A stretch of DNA of 64,000 nucleotides from Myoxocephalus aenaeus (lineage: Eukaryota > Chordata > Actinopteri > Perciformes > Cottidae), in contig JBAMJR010000100.1 in the NCBI GenBank assembly GCA_038501785.1, positions 3,402,501 to 3,466,500 on the forward strand, in the 5' to 3' direction. The notes beneath the pieces are model-generated. The model worked only from the letters and a program-made list of their open reading frames with translations, ran no database searches and was not told the origin of the DNA. The stretch's first letter is position 1. Every line of letters starts with the position of its first letter. This document shows positions 58,237-64,000 of the stretch, piece after piece. Both the position numbers and the translations under genes were made by a program.

Positions 58237-58630
58237 TAGGCTGATTCTTGACCAACCGACCACAGATTTGATGCTTAAACAACTAACTTCGCCTGAAAAC
58301 GTCCTCAAATTACATTCTGTGACTCAACAACAGTAGTATTCAGAGAATGTCAACTTTCAGTTGTGAGTTTTCTCATCCGCCATCGTTTACCTCGTTTGCT
58401 GGTGCGAAATGCATTTTGGGATATTGGCTGTCAAGTACGCACAAGTCTCCTCCGATGCATCCCCGGTAAAATGGGCGGATCAACTCACAGCCGGGCATTT
58501 TCACCGTGCTTGGCGAGAACTGGACTTTTTAAATTGGAACAGTACTTGGACTGCGACTGATGACGTTTACGAGTCCACAAGTACAGAGAAGAACACATAT
58601 TTAGAAACGTTGGTCTGCTGCAATAACAAT
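58237..58630 (+). repeat. Solo arm of the fold-back family, unit 3
   Basis: Near-identical to 2185-2590 with isolated base changes (AAGTCACAG to AACTCACAG, AAGTTGG to AAATTGG). Confidence 0.65.
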
Positions 58631-59998
58631 GTCTGAAGTGACTGAAAACGTAATCCTTTTAGATACGAAGCCTCCTGCAGTTGTTATGCTAAGCTAGGCT
58701 AATCACCACCAGGCTATATTTAAGACAAAAGGCTTTTCTCTCAACTTTTTCTGTGTAAAATGGCATTTTTTTTAAACTGAAATAATTTTCAGGTGTTTTG
58801 TCTCGCACTGTGAGTATGTGATATATGCGGGCAACATTTGTTTCTTATGATTTATTTAATCCCAAAACAGGCAGACAAAACAAATGAAATCATAACCAAT
58901 CAGTGCCTCTGTTGCTCTGGTTAAAAAGAAAAACAGGGTGCTGCAGCTTAGCTACAAACACTGGGGCAAATATGGAAGAACAGCATTTAACTGAAGTCAT
59001 TTTGGTGAAAACATTGGCTGAACTTTTCAACTGTTTGAGAGCCACCATGAAAACAATTAAAACAGATTACTGTTTTATTCCAATAGTAGTGAATCAAATA
59101 TATAGTTCGGTCAACAAAAGGTAAAATATTCACGTCCTAAAACAAAGGACAGAATGTGAGCAAGTAAACATGTCCCTTACTTTAGCCTTAATATACATTT
59201 TAAACAGTATTTAGAAACAAGCAGTAATTTGAAAAAAAGTTATTCTGTAATTTCACCCCTTTTTTAGGTTTTAAATTTTGCCAATTCATAACCTGTAGTA
59301 ACCACACAAAAAATGCTGAATATTTGTTGATTTCATTTAATTATCATTACTCAGATAACAGGGTGGACTGGACATAACAGGGTGGAAATCATATCATTGA
59401 ACAATACATTCAATGACATTTCACAAACAAATTATAAATGTAACTTCCATTAATCATGAACACACATATTTAGCTTCAAATGAAAAACAGGCTGCTGCAG
59501 CTTAGCTACAAACCCTGGGGAAAACATTGGCTGAACTTTTCAACTGTTGAGAGCCACCATGAAAACAATTGGAACAGATTACTTGAACAGCTGTTTCTAC
59601 AGTAAAACTAAATAAAGGAAGTAATGAGTTTAAACTGGAGAGAAAACGTTGCTGAAGAGAAAGAAGGTTAAATATTTCCCTCAGTTTCATCACCTATGAT
59701 AATTCAGCTCAAACCATATTGTTGCATCGGGGACATGGAATACTTTGACAACGTAAAACAATTATAATTAATATATACATGACAATAAATGAAGCACGAG
59801 ACAATATCATAGAAACAAATACCAACAGAATGTAAATTGATGTGTAGGTTCATCTTTGCTGAATAAACTCATTATTTTTGCAGCCTGACAGTTTTTAAAT
59901 GTTTAACTATGTCTCATTTATTTCAGATGCTCTCATCAATACACTTGTGATTTGATAATTAACAGAGACGAGAGATTCTTGTTGAGCAAACTCCACGA

Positions 59999-61287
59999 CT
60001 AAGTTGTTTCTCTAGTGTGGACTTTTAAATGTCGTTTCAGAGTTGACTTGAGTGAAAATGATTTACCACAAACTGAACAACGAAATGCTTTCACTCCTGT
60101 GTGGAGAATCATGTGATCCTTCAGGTAATCCTTTCGTGAAAATGTTTTACCACAAACAGAACAACTAAATTGTTTCACTCCTGTGTGGAGAGTCATGTGA
60201 TCGTTCAGGTTTCTCCGATATAAAAATGTTTTACTACACAAAGAACAACTAAATGCTTTCACTCCTGTGTGGATAGTCATGTGATTGTTCAGGTGTCCCT
60301 TATGTGAAAATATTTTACTACACACAGAACAACTAAATGCTTTCACTCCTGTTTTGGATCTAGTGTGTCTCTTCAGACGTACCTTGTGGTCAGAGCTTCC
60401 AGCACATTCAGGCGAGCTGATTGATGTATTTCCAGTACTACAGTTCACATCACTTACAGGTACTTCATTGTTTTGCAGAGGGTTTGAAGCTGACTGAGGT
60501 TCCTGAGTCTCCTTCCAATCTCTACTGTCATCAGTCTCAGACGAGTCATCAGTCTCTGGTTCTGATCCTCCACAATCCGCTCCATCAGCTTCTGTTTCCA
60601 TCTCTTCAGTTTGTCTTTGATGAAGCTGTGAGGACTGAGCTGCTTCTTCATCATCTTCACTCTTTACAGGAGTGAATGAGAACTTGATACCAGCCTCCTC
60701 CAGCCCTTGAAGCTGCTCTCCCTCCTGACTGGTCCAGAGTTCCTCCTGTTCCTCTTTAATGTGTGGGGGCTCTGGGTCCTCCTGTTCCTCTTTAATGTGT
60801 GGGGGCTCTGGGTCATCCTGTTCCTCTTTAATGTAAAGAATGCAATGTGTACATCTGAGGTGTATCACAATAAAAAGTACAATATGTACCTCTGAGGTGT
60901 AGTACAGTAAAGAATACAATATGTACATCTGCGATGTAGTAGAGTAAAAAAGTAAAACATTCACCCCTGAGGTGTAGCTCAGTAAAAAAGTACAATATGT
61001 ACCTCTGAGATGTAGTACTGTAAAAAGTATGAAAGTGTTTAAATACTGCAGTACAGTATATGTAACTCTACCTCAGTACATGATGTGAATACTTCCTCCA
61101 GAACTGGTTACATCAGTTTAAAATGATAAAGAAACAAACAGAACCAACCTGCTCTTTGTATCCGGACTTCCGGGTTAAAAACAGCGTCCAGTAGTCTCCG
61201 TTGTCGCTCGTTCACCTCTATTGATCTAGAAAGTTCCTCCTCGTACTCTGCTATCGCTCTTTCAAACATCATTTGCTCTTTAGACAT
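59999..61287 (-). CDS. ZnF-G: two-exon C2H2 zinc-finger protein, 4 fingers, intact
   Basis: Exon 1 is 61287-61149 (MSKEQMMFERAIAEYEEEL ... FNPEVRIQRA) and exon 2 is 60825-59999: 966 bp, 321 residues. Nearly the same as ZnF-D from upstream flank to stop, but with four fingers (HKGH, YRRN, RKDY, LKST): fingers 3-5 of ZnF-D are absent, a difference of exactly three 84-bp modules with the frame kept. It has 3 IKEEQ units. The short start is used for the same reason as in ZnF-D (two extra bases create a stop after the upstream ATG). Four fingers could contact about 12 bp. Confidence 0.86.
60744..60825 (-). repeat. Coding minisatellite of ZnF-G (3 IKEEQ units)
   Basis: As in ZnF-D but with one EDPEPPH unit in place of DDPEPPH. 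Confidence 0.88.
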
Positions 61288-61431
61288 TTTCACACAACGA
61301 CAGAAACGTTTTCTCCACACAAACTCCGTTTCCTCTCCATTAAACTGGGACGCGCTGTGTTAACTTCCGTCCCCGTCGGTCTGTTTGTAGCATGCTAAGC
61401 TAACTTCAATATCTTTGTAGGCTACCGGGAG

Positions 61432-61560
61432 ATGAGTCAGAGGAATAACATCCTGGAACAAATGCGAACATCTAGAAGTCCATTCAGAAGGTTTATCCAG
61501 ACATACAGAGACTCTGTTGGATCAGTACTGAAGGAGCTACCTGACACTTTACCAACGTAA
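61432..61560 (+). pseudogene. MSQRNN ORF, copy G, shortened by a stop
   Basis: It has the same TAA after 42 codons as copy D, plus Arg-to-Met (EQMRTSR) and Ala-to-Val changes. A (TTC)n tract and the dispersed repeat follow. Confidence 0.5.
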
Positions 61561-62170
61561 CAACGAGACGCTGCTATTGCTACTGACGGTAGCCGCCATG
61601 TTGCTAATGGAGGAACATCCGGGTCGTCGTCGTCTTCTTCTTCTTCTTCTTCTTCTTCTTCCGGTTTATTGGCGGTGGGCAAACAACTGTTTTGTGCATT
61701 ACCGCCACCAACTGGTATGGAGTGTGGATCAGGATGTCAATTATGTCAATTAATATATAACGTGAAGGAAAACAACAACTTATGTACAGATGTTTTTGGT
61801 GGCAAGTCAAACGTGTATTATTAAGGGACTTCAGTATTCATAATATAATATTTAGTTTTGTTATTGAAGCTGTTAAAAACACACACGAGTAAATAGATTA
61901 TTTAAAATGACATCTCATCTCGTGAGGAAAGAGCCTGGAAGACGTTCAAATCAGGGAGTTAAAAGTATAAAATAAATACCCACAATTAGACAATATGTTT
62001 TTATAGTCATGGTCACGTGATATGTTGCAGCAAAGTGCTGTCCCATTCATATTCACACCAGTTCAAGCCCTCACAGCCTCTCACACTCAACCTTTTACCA
62101 GGCCGTCAGTAAGTCCCTGAGGGTTCCAGGTTTGAGTGTTTAGGGGGACATTGGGATTGGGCCTAAAACA

Positions 62171-62636
62171 CTAAGTGTGTCGAGTATTCCAGGAAGATTT
62201 TCGTGAAGCGCGTGTCGAGGCTCGTGTTGAAGACGTATGTGGTGAAGCTCGAAGGCTCGCGAGACGCCACGTGACTGATTCAGGAAATCGAAATTATTTT
62301 TTAAATTAAAATGAATTTAAAATGTGGCAGTCACATCACACACCTTTTCCCCATTTTGTTTCCACTTTCCCTTTTGACCCCTTCATTTGATCAGAGAGAC
62401 AGACACCATATTAATAAGTTCATAATTTATGTGTTGGTATTACAAACAGCATTCATTAATTTCTTCAACTCAAAGCTTCACACACCAAAGCCATGGTGTC
62501 GTTATAACCACTTGCCTGCTTTACAGGTAATGTCCACTAGATGGCGCAGTAGAGCAAATGAACCCCCATGAAGCTTCTGCCCATGAGTGAACCAAATGGA
62601 TGGAAACCTTCAGGAAGCTTCATCTCGCCATCACTA
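62171..62636. mobile_element. Old hAT-like element, unit 3 copy
   Basis: Partner of 32762-33212, about 15 bp longer because of a CCAAAGCCATGGTGTC stretch near 62485 that the other copy lacks. Confidence 0.5.
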
Positions 62637-62917
62637 CTAAATGTATTAGGCCACAAGGTGAACCCCATTATCGTTTCATCCCGCTCCACAGTCGCGCATC
62701 TACACAATCTTTAGCTCATAAAAAAGAACGAGTCGTGCTAAGCTACCAAAAAAAAGTTCGTCGCTGGATTTCCAGTCGATTCTCGATGCGTCTATGTTTT
62801 ACGCAGAACTATTTTCTTCAGAGCGTAATAATATCTTGCTCGCGAGTGGTGGCACGGTTCGACACGTGATCGTTCTACACCAATGAGGTAGCTGCTTTTT
62901 GTCAACAGAATGGCAAG

Positions 62918-63058
62918 ATGGCGGCCCCCATGGACCGATATAACGTTACCATGAAGAGGAAAACACTCGAACATCCTCAAAAGTGGGCCAAATGGATTCT
63001 AAACAGTGCCGTATACATAGCCGCGTCCAAGAAGAACAATGAGGCAAATGTACGATAG
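62918..63058 (+). CDS. Left gene of the long-TIR transposon, first exon, unbroken copy
   Basis: Reads MAAPMDRYNVTMKRKTLEHP, then QKWAKWILNSAVYIAASKKN, NEAN before either a stop at 63058 or a splice donor (GTACGA at 63050). It starts in the CAAGATGGCGGCC motif inside the terminal repeat. It keeps 5 bp (ctcaa) that the unit-2 copy has lost. A WAKW-containing helical piece; no family recognised. Confidence 0.45.
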   Translation: MAAPMDRYNVTMKRKTLEHPQKWAKWILNSAVYIAASKKNNEANVR

Positions 63059-63732
63059 TGTTATGTTTATGTTAAGCCATTTAGATCAAGTGTTATATAG
63101 GTAGCACTGTACTAGCACTCTAGTAGCACTGTGATGTCTCTTATTGATAGCACTTTTGTAATTTTCTGTAATTTTTGTAATTTAACTCTATTGAAGAAAC
63201 TGTACTTTAGTGATTATTGATTCTTGTTCTGAGTTTGTACTCATGATTGAATGCACTATTGTAAGTCGCTTTGGATAAAAGCGTCACCTAAATGACATGT
63301 AATGTAATGTTATACATATTCTTGTGCAATACTGTCACTATATTTTGTGCCTTATTTTTATTTATATATTTTTTTGGTCTTAAGCTTATTTTATTTTTTT
63401 CCTTAAAGATTATTGTAATTCTGTGTTAGGAGGACCCAGCAAAATAAGCTTTTACTTGTACAGAATAACTGCCTGTTATCTGTGCATATGACATTAAAAC
63501 TATCTCTTGATCTCTTAAAATACCTGGGAATACACCTCAACACCAAACGAAATTTCACTAAATGCTTTACATTAGTATTTCTATGAATGAGACAAATAAA
63601 CCTCCTTGTATCAATAAAAGGCAGTAACTGTACTTATACCAATGACCATTTGTTTATTCATTCATTCATTCTTCCACAAATGAAAACACTGATCAACCAT
63701 AAAAACAATCTTTATGAAAAATATGAAACACG

Positions 63733-63770
<38 letters not shown>

Positions 63771-63794
63771 CTGTACAAAACAGAATAAGGAAAC

Positions 63795-64000
63795 TCAGCC
63801 CTCGGTTTCAGTGTCAGGACAGTCATCTTCCAGTTCCTCAGTTTCTTTTGTGTTGGCACAATTAGAACAACGACATAAGTCTGTGCAACACAGTCCTGCA
63901 GAAACACAGGAACATCTGCCTGTCTCACAGGCACTTTTGCAGCCGCAGTGTATTACATGTAAAACACTGTCAGGGGCCGGATTTCTGGTCATCCAGGTGA
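63795..64000 (-). CDS. Right gene of the long-TIR transposon, copy 2, C-terminal end only
   Basis: The frame runs in from beyond the window edge: HLDDQKS... is out of frame, while WMTRNPAPDSVLHVIHCGCK, then CETGRCSC, LCCTDLCRCSNCAN and an acidic end ETEELEDDCPDTETEG are in frame to the stop. Eleven cysteines in about 32 residues suggest a zinc-binding tail. Whether the rest is intact cannot be seen. Confidence 0.6.
   Translation of the reverse strand, partial: TWMTRNPAPDSVLHVIHCGCKSACETGRCSCVSAGLCCTDLCRCSNCANTKETEELEDDCPDTETEG

Larger units (their letters stand above)
62649..64000. mobile_element. Second copy of the long-TIR transposon, cut by the window end
   Basis: Starts GGCCACAAGGTGAACC after TA like the copy at 33225. 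It holds the left terminal repeat, the left gene start (62918), an L2-type tail (about 63090-63310), a (CA)n tract (63741-63768) and, on the minus strand, the Cys-rich C-terminus of the right gene (63795-64000). The right end lies outside the window. Confidence 0.8.

Overview
The window looks like nuclear DNA from a teleost, most likely percomorph, fish. The signs are intron-containing genes, many simple repeats, hAT- and Harbinger-type DNA transposons, LINE reverse-transcriptase pieces of the fish L2/Rex kind, and seven members of the greatly expanded fish C2H2 zinc-finger family whose first exon ends in FNPEVRIQRA. No bacterial, phage, CRISPR or tRNA signal was seen.

Layout. The window is a tandem array with a period of about 27-28 kb. 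Each unit holds an unrecognised small multi-exon transcription unit ('gene X'), a zinc-finger gene on the minus strand, a spacer, then a zinc-finger gene on the plus strand and another on the minus strand placed tail to tail around an inner segment of about 9-11 kb. Unit 1: gene X 3' part (1-1785), ZnF-A (-, 4133-5936), ZnF-B (+, pseudogene, 11956-13302), inner segment (13303-24439), ZnF-C (-, 24440-26108). Unit 2: truncated gene X (28531-29300), ZnF-D (-, 30350-31890), a 3.7-kb transposon with long terminal inverted repeats (33225-36890), ZnF-E (+, pseudogene split by a solo-LTR-like insertion, 39320-42857), inner segment in the opposite orientation (42858-51711), ZnF-F (-, 51712-53413). Unit 3: gene X (55.4-57.84 kb), ZnF-G (-, 59999-61287) and the start of a second transposon copy, cut by the window end.

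Genes. A, C, D, F and G each have an intact two-exon frame: a short acidic/coiled exon 1, then exon 2 with a 36-bp coding minisatellite (12-residue units containing IKEE, a match to the SUMO consensus), an acidic linker and 4-8 C2H2 fingers joined by unusual TGVK linkers. By family they should be nuclear DNA-binding proteins; targets are unknown. B lacks exon 1 and carries a 13-bp frameshift; E is broken by a 1387-bp insertion with a 4-bp target duplication. Every ZnF copy that keeps its 5' side has a divergent small ORF (MSQRNN...) a few hundred bases away, suggesting a shared two-way promoter.

Between genes most sequence is transposon-derived. Comparing the two inner segments dates several insertions: a 748-bp hAT-like element (8-bp duplication) and an 836-bp Harbinger-like element (TAA duplication) lie only in the left copy. 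The most interesting structural signal is that the outer flanks of the two ZnF(+)...ZnF(-) cassettes match in direct orientation while the interior matches in inverse orientation, as expected if recombination between the inverted zinc-finger genes flipped the interior after duplication. The best candidate for a poorly described system is the 33225-36890 element: about 280-bp terminal inverted repeats, each with a YY1-like promoter/start motif, driving two convergent genes, one ending in a cysteine-rich CxC tail.
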